A stretch of 64,000 nucleotides of DNA, taken from assembly GCF_000260115.1 (NCBI RefSeq), contig NZ_JH651379.1, positions 3,188,240 to 3,252,239 of the forward strand, read 5' to 3'. The notes below the pieces were generated by a model. That model searched no databases. It had not been told where the DNA came from and saw only the letters and a list, made by a program, of their open reading frames with translations. The stretch comes from Galbibacter orientalis DSM 19592 (lineage in GTDB: Bacteria > Bacteroidota > Bacteroidia > Flavobacteriales > Flavobacteriaceae). Made by a program: the position numbers and the translations under genes. The number at the start of each line of letters is the position of its first letter. Positions within the stretch are counted from its first letter, which is position 1. This document shows, in pieces, positions 51,070-60,806 of this stretch.

Positions 51070-52158
51070 ATGGAAAATACACCTTCTTTTGATAAAGTAC
51101 ATTTAAGATTTAAACTTAACGGAACTTATTTTGATCGGGAAGATCTAAAGGAAGTAGCTTATAGCTTTGTAAAAGAAGGAGAACCTTATGAGCAATCTAT
51201 AGGCGATTTTTTAATGGACTGGCTTAACAATAAAGACCATTTATACGTTCGTACTTCTGGTTCTACGGGGACGCCAAAACATATCAGAATTCAAAAACAG
51301 TTTATGGTGAATTCTGCCATAGCCTCTGGAGATTTTTTTAATATCTCTGTAGGAGATTCAGCTTTGCATTGTCTACCTGCGGAATATATTGCCGGAAAGA
51401 TGATGCTTGTTAGAGCTATGATTCTTGGTTTAGAAATAGATCTCGTAGCGCCAACATTACATCCGTTAATTGAGAAGGAATATGATTTTTCTGCAATGAT
51501 TCCTTTACAGGTGTATAATTCTCTTGACAAATTAAACAATATAAAACAACTTATTGTTGGTGGTGCAGCTGTAAAAAAGGAACTTATTGAAAGCGTTCAG
51601 AATAAAGACACTTTGGTGTATGAGACCTATGGAATGACAGAGACTGTTACGCATATAGCAGCCAAGCAAATTAATAATTTTAGGTCTGCTGAAGCTATGG
51701 AGAACGCACATTTTAAAGTACTTCCAAATGTGAAGGTTACCTTAGATAAGCGTAATTGTTTGGTAATTGATGCTCCTTATATTGCTGAAGAAACTATTGT
51801 AACCAATGATATTGTAGCGTTAATTAGCGCAGATGAATTTGATTGGAAAGGACGTTACGATAATATTATAAACTCTGGTGGGGTAAAACTTATTCCTGAA
51901 CAGATTGAAAAGAAACTTGCTCCTATAGTTCAACAGCGGTTTTTTGTATACGGAATTGAAGATGCCGAACTAGGAGAAAAATTAATAATGGTTGTAGAAG
52001 GGAAAGAAGATTCTAAATTGGAAACAGAAATAAAGAAAGTGGGGGATTTAGAGAAATTTGAACATCCTAAATCTATTTACTTTTTAGATAAGTTTTTAGA
52101 GACTAAAAATGGAAAAGTAATTAGAGAACCCAGCGTACATAAGGCTCTAGGAGCTTAA
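51070..52158 (+). CDS. menE: o-Succinylbenzoate-CoA ligase MenE, short form
   Basis: 362 residues, clearly shorter than the usual 450-550-residue adenylate-forming enzymes. Visible motifs: P-loop-like YVRTSGSTGTPKHIRIQK, ALHCLPAEYIAGKMM, YETYGMTETVTHIA, KGRYDNIINSGGVKLIPEQIE and the catalytic Lys near the end in ETKNGKVIREP. The N-terminal subdomain is reduced, a form common in Bacteroidota. It activates o-succinylbenzoate to its CoA ester for MenB. It is the last men gene here. Confidence 0.88.
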   Translation: MENTPSFDKVHLRFKLNGTYFDREDLKEVAYSFVKEGEPYEQSIGDFLMDWLNNKDHLYVRTSGSTGTPKHIRIQKQFMVNSAIASGDFFNISVGDSALHCLPAEYIAGKMMLVRAMILGLEIDLVAPTLHPLIEKEYDFSAMIPLQVYNSLDKLNNIKQLIVGGAAVKKELIESVQNKDTLVYETYGMTETVTHIAAKQINNFRSAEAMENAHFKVLPNVKVTLDKRNCLVIDAPYIAEETIVTNDIVALISADEFDWKGRYDNIINSGGVKLIPEQIEKKLAPIVQQRFFVYGIEDAELGEKLIMVVEGKEDSKLETEIKKVGDLEKFEHPKSIYFLDKFLETKNGKVIREPSVHKALGA

Positions 52159-52204
52159 AAACAGGTTTTTAGAATTGATTTCTATAAAAGAGTCATTGTT
52201 ATTG

Positions 52205-52330
52205 CCTTAATCCCTCATAGAGGGTCTAATTCTCCAGAGCCTGTACTGAGTTTGCCGAAGTACTCTGCGTCGAAATGAGTTAAATTTGTTTCCTTTAACT
52301 ACCTCGCGGGCTTGCCCCGAGGTAGTTGAT
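52205..52330 (+). repeat. R1 intergenic repeat, full copy
   Basis: Same layout as 15719-15843: TAATCCCTCATAGAGGGTCT, AGAGCCTGTACTGAGTTTG, GTCGAAATGAG, then ACTACCTCGCGGGCTTGCC and CGAGGTAGTTGAT. Changes inside hairpin 2 (TCGCGGG/CCCCGA) keep base pairing. Confidence 0.85.
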
Positions 52331-52374
52331 TTTTTTAATTATTATCAAGGCAATAACAATGACCAATAAAATTG

Positions 52375-53493
52375 CTACAATATTTTTTTATACGTACGCC
52401 ATTTCTTTATAAGTTGCGGATTGTAATCTTTCCAAAGCGCTTGTACTTGATTATTTGTTTCTAATTCAGGATTTGTTTCTACAATTTTAATCCCTTTATT
52501 TACAAAAACCTCATTTACTTTATGGAAAATTATAGCTGTTAACCCTTTTCTCATATATTCTGGAGCAACACCAATTAAAAGCATGGTGGCTTTGTCGTTC
52601 TTTTTTTGAGCTTTTAAAAGATGATAAAATCCAAAAGGGAAAAGCTTACCATTTGCTTTTTGTAAAGCTTTAGAAAAAGAGGGCATAATAACAGAAAAAG
52701 CGACTAAATTATTATTTTCATCGGCAATTAGGTTTACATAATCTGGATCTAAAAACTTGAGATACTTGTTTTTATAATGTTCAATTTGATATGGTTTTAT
52801 AGGAACAAAAGACTCTAAATCTTTGTGAGATCTATTCATTAAGTCAAAAATAGCTTCCGCATGAGGCAGTAAAGATTTGGTAGTGGGAATATCAATAAGT
52901 TTCAAATTGTATTTTTGCATGATTAAATTTGAAAACTTAGCTAGTTTTTCATAAATCTTATCAGGAGTAATAATTTCATACTCTTTCCAATCAACTTCTT
53001 TAGAAAAACCTACTTTTTCCATCAATTCAGGATAATAAGCATAGTTATAATTGGTAGTCATACTCCCAATTCTATCAAAGCCTTCAATAAGCATTCCTGC
53101 TTTGTCCATATTAGAAAACCCTGCTGGGCCCTCACAATATTCTAAATTATTTTCCTTTCCAATAGTAAAAACCCTATTGAATAAGGCTTCTGTAACTTCT
53201 GGATCTTCAATAGCATCAAACCATCCAAAACGCAATTTATTTTTTCCTAAATTGTTTACTTCATTCCAATTAATAATGGCACAAACACGACCAACAATTT
53301 TATTGTTTTTATAAGCTAATAAAAACCAAGCTCTTGCATCTTTGAATGCAGGATTTTGATCTTTATTAAAATTATTAAGTTCTTCTTTTATAATTGGAGG
53401 AACCCAATTTTTAGATTTTTTATAAAGTGAAAAAGGAAATTTTACAAACTGTTCTAATTCCTTTTTAGTAGTAACTTCTTTTACTTCAATCAT
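52375..53493 (-). CDS. GNAT-type acetyltransferase of a large Bacteroidota family
   Basis: 372 residues. An N-terminal block with KFPFSLYKKSKNWVPPI, ARAWFLLAYKNNKIVGRVCAIIN and FGWFDAIEDPEVTEALFN is followed by a second GNAT-like half with LLIGVAPEYMRKGLTAIIFHKV (acetyl-CoA loop) and VETNPELETNNQVQALWKDY. The family is universal in Bacteroidota and has no known substrate. It lies 3 bases after the outer-membrane protein gene; the two form an operon. Confidence 0.78.
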   Translation of the reverse strand: MIEVKEVTTKKELEQFVKFPFSLYKKSKNWVPPIIKEELNNFNKDQNPAFKDARAWFLLAYKNNKIVGRVCAIINWNEVNNLGKNKLRFGWFDAIEDPEVTEALFNRVFTIGKENNLEYCEGPAGFSNMDKAGMLIEGFDRIGSMTTNYNYAYYPELMEKVGFSKEVDWKEYEIITPDKIYEKLAKFSNLIMQKYNLKLIDIPTTKSLLPHAEAIFDLMNRSHKDLESFVPIKPYQIEHYKNKYLKFLDPDYVNLIADENNNLVAFSVIMPSFSKALQKANGKLFPFGFYHLLKAQKKNDKATMLLIGVAPEYMRKGLTAIIFHKVNEVFVNKGIKIVETNPELETNNQVQALWKDYNPQLIKKWRTYKKIL

Positions 53494-53496
53494 AAA

Positions 53497-54474
53497 TTAC
53501 TCATTAGTGTCAATTTCCTCGAAAGGATTATTCTTTTTACGTTTTTTCTTAGCTTCTTTGATAAATTCTTTGTCTTCGTCCGAAAGATTATCTATTTGTT
53601 TTGGTTTATCACTATGGTTATCAATTCGGTATGATACACCTATAGAACCAAAAAATCGAGATGGAGTGTCTTTTATATTAATTCCTAAAGAGGCATCTAC
53701 TTGTAAGTTTTTACTGAATAGTCTAGCAGCACCTCCTCTAAAAATTCCATCCCCATAGGCATCACTTTTATATCCTTGGTGCTCCACAAAGATAGAATAT
53801 CTATGGTCTGGAAGGGCATGGGTTAAGGTGATTATATAATTAAACAAAGGATCGTCTGAAGTAAATTTGTCATAAATAAAATTCATAACCAATACCCAAT
53901 TTGCTGTAAAATGGTTTTGGGTTGCTATCATTACTTTAGGACTAATTTGTGGATCTTCTGGATAGAATGGATTATCTCCAAAATTAAAATTTGCACCAGC
54001 ATAAACTGCAACCGCAGGGATTAAATCTCTCCATTGTACATGGTGATTTGCTTTCCAGCTATATAAATTTGGTTTATTTTTTTCTGCATCTTTATAGGGG
54101 TCGTATACTAAATATTTAAATCCAAGAGTGTTTTTAGTAAAATTGCTACGCGTATAATCAACAGACGGAGAAGTAGAGAAATCGGTTAAATTTTCTTTTA
54201 TAAAAGTTCCATCCAATATAACTTCCAATTGTTCAAACAAAAAGCCATAGCGAATAGCGTAATCCATACCATATCTGTTGGCCTCTGTTTCCAAGAGTGT
54301 ATGTTCTTGTCTTTCATAATATAAGCCACCTTCACCCTGAATAACATTTTTACCAACAGCAAAGGCACTATAGGAGGCTCCTGGGCGATTGGAATTAATT
54401 ACTTCTGTATATTGAGCTTTAATTTGTTGGGCTGATAAAAATAAAATAGCAATAAAAAGGCAAAGTTTGTTCAT
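53497..54474 (-). CDS. Outer-membrane beta-barrel protein (phenol MetA/transporter-like)
   Basis: 325 residues with signal peptide MNKLCLFIAILFLSAQQIKA. The mature start INSNRPGASYSAFAVGKNVIQGEGG is the opening of the PF13557-like barrel family, followed by alternating strands with aromatic ends. The C-terminal ~45 residues are a highly charged tail (DEDKEFIKEAKKKRKKNN) instead of a final barrel strand, which is unusual and may sit in the periplasm. Function unknown. It is the first gene of the pair with the acetyltransferase. Confidence 0.72.
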   Translation of the reverse strand: MNKLCLFIAILFLSAQQIKAQYTEVINSNRPGASYSAFAVGKNVIQGEGGLYYERQEHTLLETEANRYGMDYAIRYGFLFEQLEVILDGTFIKENLTDFSTSPSVDYTRSNFTKNTLGFKYLVYDPYKDAEKNKPNLYSWKANHHVQWRDLIPAVAVYAGANFNFGDNPFYPEDPQISPKVMIATQNHFTANWVLVMNFIYDKFTSDDPLFNYIITLTHALPDHRYSIFVEHQGYKSDAYGDGIFRGGAARLFSKNLQVDASLGINIKDTPSRFFGSIGVSYRIDNHSDKPKQIDNLSDEDKEFIKEAKKKRKKNNPFEEIDTNE

Positions 54475-54512
54475 ATCAAAATTTGGTTTGTTCTCTGTTT
54501 TTAAAATATTGT

Positions 54513-54724
54513 TGTCCGATAAAAATTAATGGGATTTATCGGCTTCCACTTATATTAAGGTTTAAATGATATCCTCAAAATAGACCCCCTGCTATTAATA
54601 AAAAAGAATAAAAAGAGGATTTTCAATAATGTTGTTTCTTTAAACTGCATATTTTATGATAGTTAAGATTTAGTCTTTGTTCTTTTTTCTTATAGCGAAG
54701 CGGTCTTGTATTTTTACTCGGACA
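54513..54724 (+). mobile_element. R2 MITE-like element, copy 2
   Basis: About 212 bases with the best-preserved ends: TGTCCGATAAAAATTAA (54513) and, inverted at the right, TGTCCGAGTAAAAATA (ending 54724). The interior is colinear with copies 26779 and 62521. It has no ORF. Confidence 0.85.
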
Positions 54725-54912
54725 TTAATGTTTTTAAAAGAGTATTACTTATAACGAAAATAAATTTTTTAAGGTAAAAATGGGATGTAAATATCGTGAA
54801 AATTATATCTTTTTCCTCAAGGATTTTACATCCATCATTTAATAGAACTGTTTTTTTACTGATTTTATTATTTTTTTAAGGATTTATATCCTGTTTTACG
54901 CTCAATGTATTG

Positions 54913-54920
54913 TATTTTTG
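54913..54920 (+). promoter_or_regulatory. -7 element TATTTTTG upstream of the DUF4834 gene
   Basis: It fits TAnnTTTG, 24 bases before the ATG at 54945. It probably drives the DUF4834-yfhO unit. Confidence 0.6.
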
Positions 54921-54944
54921 AAAGTATTTTCAAAGTGAAATTCA

Positions 54945-55214
54945 ATGCAATTATTAAGAACAATTTTAATTATACTTCTTGTTTGGTACGGGTTCAAAAT
55001 ACTTTCACGTTTATTTGGACCTTATCTAATAAAATACGCATCTAAAAAGATGGAGAAGAAGTTTAGTCAGCAATTTGGACAACAGCAAAATCAACGTCGT
55101 CAAGAAACAAATTACAAAGAAGGAGAAACAGTAATAGATAAAAAACCTACTAATTCTGATAAAAATTCTTCAGAAAAAGTTGGAGAATACATCGAATATG
55201 AAGAAATTGACTAA
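54945..55214 (+). CDS. DUF4834 family protein
   Basis: 89 residues: an N-terminal membrane helix (about 3-25) including ILLVWYGFKILSRLFGPYL, then a short basic stretch and a polar, Gln-rich and acidic tail ending KVGEYIEYEEID. I recognise the DUF4834 family of Bacteroidota; function unknown. Its usual neighbour is a YfhO-type protein, as here 15 bases downstream. Confidence 0.8.
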   Translation: MQLLRTILIILLVWYGFKILSRLFGPYLIKYASKKMEKKFSQQFGQQQNQRRQETNYKEGETVIDKKPTNSDKNSSEKVGEYIEYEEID

Positions 55215-55229
55215 CTAAATTTAATTTTA

Positions 55230-57683
55230 ATGACTAACCAATTAAAAAAAATACTACCACATTTTGTGGTATTTTTAGTTTTTATACTTACCTCCTTAAT
55301 TTATTTTTCTCCGGTATTGCAAGGAAAGAAAATTTTCCAGAGTGATATTGTTCAGTATATCGGAATGTCTAAAGAGCGCAACGATTTTAAAGACAAAACA
55401 GGGGAGGAGTCTTATTGGACAAATAGTGCTTTTGGAGGAATGCCAACGTATCAATTAGGAGCTAATTATCCTCATAATTATATAAAAAAATTAGATAAAA
55501 CGATTCGTTTTTTACCTCGTCCTGCAGATTATTTATTCCTTTATTTTATTGGTTTTTACATACTTCTGTTGGTGTTAAAAGTAGATTGGAAATTGGCAGG
55601 TATTGGAGCCTTGGCTTTTGGATTTTCTACTTACTTAATTATAATTCTCGGGGTTGGTCATAATGCAAAAGCACATGCTATTGGTTATTTTCCATTTGTT
55701 TTAGCAGGAATATTATTGGCATTTAAAAAACGATATATAGCAGGTTTTTTAGTAACCGCCTTTGCAATGGCTTTAGAAATAAACGCCAACCACTTCCAAA
55801 TGACATATTATTTAATGTTATTAGTATTGGTTTTTGGAATTGTATATTTAATAGATGCCTTTAAAAAGAAAGAACTTCCTCATTTCTTTAAAACTGTTGG
55901 CATTCTTGTTGTTGCTGTAGTTTTGGCTATTGCAACCAATGCAACGAACCTTTTGGCTACTCAGGAATATGCAAAGTGGAGTACAAGAGGGAAAAGCGAT
56001 TTAACTATCAATCCAGATGGTTCTTCCAAGGTAAATACAAGTGGATTAGATAAAGAATATATAACAAGTTATAGCTACGGTATTTTTGAATCTTTAAATC
56101 TGTTTGTACCACGACTCCTTGGTGGGGGAAATGATGAAGATTTAGGAAAAGATTCTAATAGTTATGAATATTTAGTAAAGCAAGGAGTTCCGCCTGCTCA
56201 AGCTCAAGATTTTGTAAAAAATCAGGCAGCACATATGATGTATTGGGGAGATCAGCCTGGTACAGCGGGTCCTGCTTATGTAGGAGCTGTTGTTTTCTTT
56301 TTATTTCTGATGAGTTTATTCTTGCTGAAAGGAAATTTAAAATGGTGGCTTATAGCGGGCTCCATTTTATCTCTTATTCTCTCATGGGGACATAATTTTA
56401 GCATCTTAACAAATGCTATGATTGATTATTTTCCTTTATATGATAAATTCAGAGCAATAACTTCTATACAGGTGCTTTTAGAATTGTGCTTTCCAGTCTT
56501 AGCCATTCTTAGTTTGAAAGAGTTGCTTAGTAATAATGTAGATAATACCCAGAAATTGAATGCTTTGAAATGGTCGTCGGTTATTGCAGGAGGAACGGTT
56601 GTTTTATTATTTTTATTAAAAGGTACTTTCGATTTTTCGCATGCAAATGATGCTTATTACCGACAACAATTTGACCAGATGGGATTAAATCAATTGATGG
56701 GAAGTATTAAACAAGATCGAATGGCTCTCTATACAAAAGACCTCTTTAGAACTCTTGTTTTAGTAGCTATTTCTGCTGGGGTTATTTGGATGTTTATCAA
56801 ACAGAAATTAAAATTAAATTATGCTATTCTTGCTTTTGGACTTTTGTTTTTAGTAGATTTAGTAGGGATTGACAAACAATATGTAAACAACGAAGACTTT
56901 GTTTCTGCTAGAGTTTTAGACAAGCCCTTTCAAACTTCAGAAGTTGATAAACAAATTTTAGAAGACACAGGTTATTATCGAGTTTTTAATACCCAAGAAA
57001 GTATAAATGGGGCTAGTACTTCTTTCTATCATAAATCGTTAGGAGGTTATCATGCTGCTAAGCCAAAGCGTTTACAAGATTTGTTTGAATATCAAATAGC
57101 AAATAACAATGTATCGGTTTTAAACATGCTTAATGTAAAGTATATAATTAGACCTAATGATAAGGGACAGTTATATCCAGCAAATAATCCGTATGCAAAT
57201 GGTCCTACGTGGTTTGTAAATCAATTAAAAGCAGTAGAAAATGCAGATGCAGAAATGAAAGGGCTTGCTGATTTGGATGTTAAAACTACAGCTCTTTTTG
57301 ATAAAAGTAAATTTAATAATATAGCAGAAAATACTTTTACTGTAGACAGTGCTGCTACTATTGATTTAACAGATTATCAGCCTAATAAGTTAACTTATAA
57401 AAGTTCAAACCCTAATAAAGGAATAGCTGTTTTTTCTGAAATGTATTATCCGCACGGTTGGAGAGTTTCTGTAGATGGACAATTTGTTGAAGAGTTTCGG
57501 GTAAATTATGCATTGAGAGCGTTAGAACTACCTGCTGGTAATCATACCATTGTATTTGAATTCGATCCTCAGGTTGTTAAAACGGGCAGTACTATTAGTC
57601 TAGCAAGTAATGTTTTATTGTTTTTGTTGCTATTAGGAGGTGTTTTTTATCAGTATAAGAATCGCACATCAAAAGAAGATTAA
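55230..57683 (+). CDS. YfhO-family membrane protein
   Basis: 817 residues. About 12-13 membrane helices in the first 530 residues alternate with a large loop (residues about 255-340) containing FVPRLLGGGNDEDLG. The C-terminal ~260 residues are extracytoplasmic and contain SEMYYPHGWRVSVDGQFVEE, the diagnostic YfhO end, before a last membrane helix. YfhO proteins belong to the GT-C-like group and take part in glycosylation of cell-wall polymers or lipoteichoic acid in Firmicutes; the acceptor in Bacteroidota is unknown. It is co-transcribed with DUF4834. Confidence 0.86.
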   Translation: MTNQLKKILPHFVVFLVFILTSLIYFSPVLQGKKIFQSDIVQYIGMSKERNDFKDKTGEESYWTNSAFGGMPTYQLGANYPHNYIKKLDKTIRFLPRPADYLFLYFIGFYILLLVLKVDWKLAGIGALAFGFSTYLIIILGVGHNAKAHAIGYFPFVLAGILLAFKKRYIAGFLVTAFAMALEINANHFQMTYYLMLLVLVFGIVYLIDAFKKKELPHFFKTVGILVVAVVLAIATNATNLLATQEYAKWSTRGKSDLTINPDGSSKVNTSGLDKEYITSYSYGIFESLNLFVPRLLGGGNDEDLGKDSNSYEYLVKQGVPPAQAQDFVKNQAAHMMYWGDQPGTAGPAYVGAVVFFLFLMSLFLLKGNLKWWLIAGSILSLILSWGHNFSILTNAMIDYFPLYDKFRAITSIQVLLELCFPVLAILSLKELLSNNVDNTQKLNALKWSSVIAGGTVVLLFLLKGTFDFSHANDAYYRQQFDQMGLNQLMGSIKQDRMALYTKDLFRTLVLVAISAGVIWMFIKQKLKLNYAILAFGLLFLVDLVGIDKQYVNNEDFVSARVLDKPFQTSEVDKQILEDTGYYRVFNTQESINGASTSFYHKSLGGYHAAKPKRLQDLFEYQIANNNVSVLNMLNVKYIIRPNDKGQLYPANNPYANGPTWFVNQLKAVENADAEMKGLADLDVKTTALFDKSKFNNIAENTFTVDSAATIDLTDYQPNKLTYKSSNPNKGIAVFSEMYYPHGWRVSVDGQFVEEFRVNYALRALELPAGNHTIVFEFDPQVVKTGSTISLASNVLLFLLLLGGVFYQYKNRTSKED

Positions 57684-57737
57684 TTTGTATTGATGAAACC
57701 TTTATAGAAGGATTAATTTTTAGCTTAATCATCTAAA

Positions 57738-57868
57738 ATCAATTAATAAACTACCTCGAGGCAAGTCTATGAGGTATTCAAAGGAAATAATTTAATCCAT
57801 TTAGACGTAGAGCCCTTCGGTTAACTCAGGACAGGCTTTTGGAAATAAAACCCTTAATGAGGTATTTA
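57738..57868 (-). repeat. R1 intergenic repeat, inverted copy
   Basis: Read on the minus strand it gives the usual order: CCTCATTAAGGGTTT, AGCCTGTCCTGAGTTAACCG, TCTAAATGGATTAAAT, TTTCCTTTGAATACCTCATA and CCTCGAGGTAGTTTATTAAT. It stands between yfhO and a glycosyltransferase gene. Confidence 0.85.
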
Positions 57869-57884
57869 AATTGAATATATTCGT

Positions 57885-59156
57885 GTGAAAAAAGTTTTAA
57901 TCATATGTTATTATTGGCCTCCTGCTGGAGGACCAGGAGTGCAACGTTGGTTGAACTTTGTAAAGTTTTTGCCTGAATTTGGTATAGAACCTGTTGTTTA
58001 TATTCCTGAAAATCCGGATTATCCAATGGAAGATGCTTCTTTTTTAGCAGAAGTTCCAAAGGAGGTAACAATACTAAAGCAGCCTATTTTTGAGCCTTAT
58101 AAATTTGCTTCAATTTTTTCAGGCAAAAAGACAAAACAGATTAGTAAGGGGATTATTTCTAATAAAAAACAATCGTTTACAGAAAAGGTTTTACTTTGGA
58201 TTCGTGGAAATTTTTTCATTCCAGATGCGCGTGTTTTTTGGGTAAAACCCTCGGTAAACTACTTAAAAAAATATTTAGAAAATGAGGATATAACAACCAT
58301 TATAACTACTGGACCGCCACATAGTGTACATTTAATAGGAATGAAGCTTAAAAAGCAATTAGACCTAAAATGGATAGCCGATTTTAGAGATCCTTGGACA
58401 AATATTGGATATCATTCTGCTTTAAAACTCACTAAAAATTCGCAACAAAAACATAAAAAATTAGAGCATGAGGTGCTCAATTCAGCCGACCTTATTGTAA
58501 CTACCAGTTATACTACTAAAGTTGAGTTTGAAACTATTAGTTCTAAGCCTATTGAAGTTATTACAAATGGTTTTATAACTCCCGAAATTAAAAAAAGTAA
58601 GGTAGATAAAAAGTTTACGGTATCTCATATAGGGTCTTTGTTGTCTGGCAGAAATCCAAAAGTTTTATGGAGTGTAATAGGGGAGTTGTTAGAGGAAAAT
58701 CCAGATTTTAAAAAGGATTTTCAATTGCAATTAGCTGGAGCAGTAAGTAAAGAGGTTTTGGAGTCCATAAAAGCTTATAAAATTGATGAGAATCTTTCGA
58801 TTTTAGGATATGTAGCACATCAAAAAGCAATAGAACTGCAAAGGGCTACTCAGGTTTTACTTTTAATAGAGATTGATGCAGAAAAAACGAGAGGGATTAT
58901 TCCTGGAAAATTGTTTGAGTACATGGCAGCTACCCGACCTATTATAGCTCTGGGTCCAAAACAATGGGATGTTGCTCGTATTTTAGAAGAAACTAATGCA
59001 GGAGTGTACTTTGATTATACGGAGAAAGAAAAACTAAAAGAAACATTACTTTCGTTCTATAAAGCTTATAAAAATGATAATTTGTATGTAAATTCGGTTG
59101 ACATAGATAAATATCATCGGAAATCGCTTACTAAGCATTTAGCAAGTATCATTTAA
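57885..59156 (+). CDS. Glycosyltransferase (GT4-like)
   Basis: 423 residues, GT-B fold, GTG start. KKVLIICYYWPPAGGPGVQRW is the typical N-terminus of flavobacterial GT4 proteins; TTGPPHSVHLIGMKLKK and WIADFRDPW follow. C-half: VSHIGSLLSGRNPKVLW, LGYVAHQKAIELQRATQVLLLIE and IPGKLFEYMAATRPIIALG (EX7E region). It lies 4 bases before the flippase gene, so the pair probably makes and exports the same surface glycan. Confidence 0.85.
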   Translation: MKKVLIICYYWPPAGGPGVQRWLNFVKFLPEFGIEPVVYIPENPDYPMEDASFLAEVPKEVTILKQPIFEPYKFASIFSGKKTKQISKGIISNKKQSFTEKVLLWIRGNFFIPDARVFWVKPSVNYLKKYLENEDITTIITTGPPHSVHLIGMKLKKQLDLKWIADFRDPWTNIGYHSALKLTKNSQQKHKKLEHEVLNSADLIVTTSYTTKVEFETISSKPIEVITNGFITPEIKKSKVDKKFTVSHIGSLLSGRNPKVLWSVIGELLEENPDFKKDFQLQLAGAVSKEVLESIKAYKIDENLSILGYVAHQKAIELQRATQVLLLIEIDAEKTRGIIPGKLFEYMAATRPIIALGPKQWDVARILEETNAGVYFDYTEKEKLKETLLSFYKAYKNDNLYVNSVDIDKYHRKSLTKHLASII

Positions 59157-59160
59157 GAAT

Positions 59161-60621
59161 ATGGGAATTGTATTTAACCAAACATTTAAAAACACTGTAG
59201 TTACCTACATCGGGTTTGGTATTGGTGCCATAAGCACCCTTTTTCTTTATACTAATTTCCTTACAGATGCTTATTATGGATTGGTAGCTTACTTGCTTTC
59301 CGCAGCAAATATAGTAATGCCTATTCTTGCTTTTGGAGTACAAAACACATTAATTAAATTTTATACTTCCTACAAAAATGAGCAGGAGCAAAATGCCTTT
59401 ACAGGTTTTATGTTTTTGCTCCCACTAGTAATAATTATTCCTGTAGGAATTATTGGGTTGTTATGTTATCATTGGATTGTAGAATATTTATCGACTACAA
59501 ATGAAATAGTAGAACCCTATGTTTGGACTATTTTTGTATTAGCTTTTTCAATGGCTTATTTTGAGGTTTTTTATGCCTGGGCAAAAGTACATATGAAAAG
59601 TGTTTATGGAAATTTTTTGAAAGAAGTTTACCATAGATTAGTAGTTATGGTACTTCTTTTTTTAGTGTATTTTGAGATTCTTACTATTCCAATGTTTATC
59701 TATTCTTTAATTGGAGTTTATTTTAGTAGAATGTTTTTAATGTTAATTAGCGCTTTTATAATTAAAAAACCTCATTTTGTATTTAGCTTACCAGCTAATT
59801 ATATAAATGTTTTAAAATATTCGTTTTTAATAATCCTAACAGGTTCTATTGCCGCAGTTTTATTGGATATAGATAAGGTAATGCTCGGGCAGTTTAAGGA
59901 TATTGAAAATATTGCTTATTATAATGTGGCGGTGTTTATAGCTATTGTAATTGCAGTTCCTGCAAGGGCAATGCATCAAATTACTTATCCAATTACAAGT
60001 AAACTCTTAAATACTAAAAACTTTAAAGAGCTGGATGTACTTTATAAAAAGAGTTCGATAAACCTTTTTATTGTTGGCGGATTTATTTTTTTACTGATTA
60101 TTTTAAATATAAACGAATTATATAAATTACTGCCAGTACAATACAGTGGAGGAGTAACGGTTGTTTTTCTGATCTCTTTGGCCAAGTTATTTGATAATTT
60201 AATAGGGAATAATAATGCTATTATTTTTAACTCCGATTATTACCGAATGGTATTGCTTTTTGGAGTTCTATTAGCTGTTCTAACAGTAATATTAAACGTT
60301 ATTTTTATTCCTATTTTTGGAATAAATGGAGCTGCGTTTGCTACTTTTTTAGCATTTACACTCTACAATTCTATTAAATTGTATTTTGTTAAAGCAAAAC
60401 TTCATTTACAGCCTTTTACAAAAAATACCCTTAAAACTTTTTTACTGATTATTACTTTGTTAGGAGCCTTTTATTATTGGGATTTTAACTTTAATCCGAT
60501 AGTTAATATTGTTTTAAAGTCTACTTTGATAGGAGTTGTGTTTGTTTTTTTCTTATATAAATTAAAGCTTTCCGAAGATATAAATTTACTTATTGATAAA
60601 AACATAAGTCGATTTTATTAA
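59161..60621 (+). CDS. Oligosaccharide flippase (MOP/Wzx-like)
   Basis: 486 residues, 12-14 membrane helices throughout. The start VFNQTFKNTVVTYIGFGIGAISTLFLYTNFLT is typical of polysaccharide-biosynthesis (PST) transporters; later FDNLIGNNNAIIFNSDYYRM and FGINGAAFATFLAFTLYNSIK fit the MOP fold. It would flip a lipid-linked glycan across the inner membrane. It follows the glycosyltransferase at operon spacing. Confidence 0.85.
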   Translation: MGIVFNQTFKNTVVTYIGFGIGAISTLFLYTNFLTDAYYGLVAYLLSAANIVMPILAFGVQNTLIKFYTSYKNEQEQNAFTGFMFLLPLVIIIPVGIIGLLCYHWIVEYLSTTNEIVEPYVWTIFVLAFSMAYFEVFYAWAKVHMKSVYGNFLKEVYHRLVVMVLLFLVYFEILTIPMFIYSLIGVYFSRMFLMLISAFIIKKPHFVFSLPANYINVLKYSFLIILTGSIAAVLLDIDKVMLGQFKDIENIAYYNVAVFIAIVIAVPARAMHQITYPITSKLLNTKNFKELDVLYKKSSINLFIVGGFIFLLIILNINELYKLLPVQYSGGVTVVFLISLAKLFDNLIGNNNAIIFNSDYYRMVLLFGVLLAVLTVILNVIFIPIFGINGAAFATFLAFTLYNSIKLYFVKAKLHLQPFTKNTLKTFLLIITLLGAFYYWDFNFNPIVNIVLKSTLIGVVFVFFLYKLKLSEDINLLIDKNISRFY

Positions 60622-60757
60622 TCACTCACAAAGTGTTTATCTCACGATTTTTTTTCTGAATTTATTGAAGGGTACTTCTATATTGAAATGAGCGAAAACT
60701 ATTTCGTTTTAAAAACTTACCTCATAATAGTTAATTCAATATCTATAAAAATGAAAA

Positions 60758-60783
60758 ATCCGTAAACATTGCTGCTTACGGAT
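60758..60783 (-). terminator. Terminator of the Ser/Arg-rich protein gene
   Basis: ATCCGTAA (60758-60765) pairs with TTACGGAT (60776-60783). On the minus strand the stem is followed by TTTTTCATTTTT, so it ends the gene at 60807-61958. Confidence 0.75.
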
Positions 60784-60806
60784 CTTTCCTATTAACGAAC
60801 TAAATT

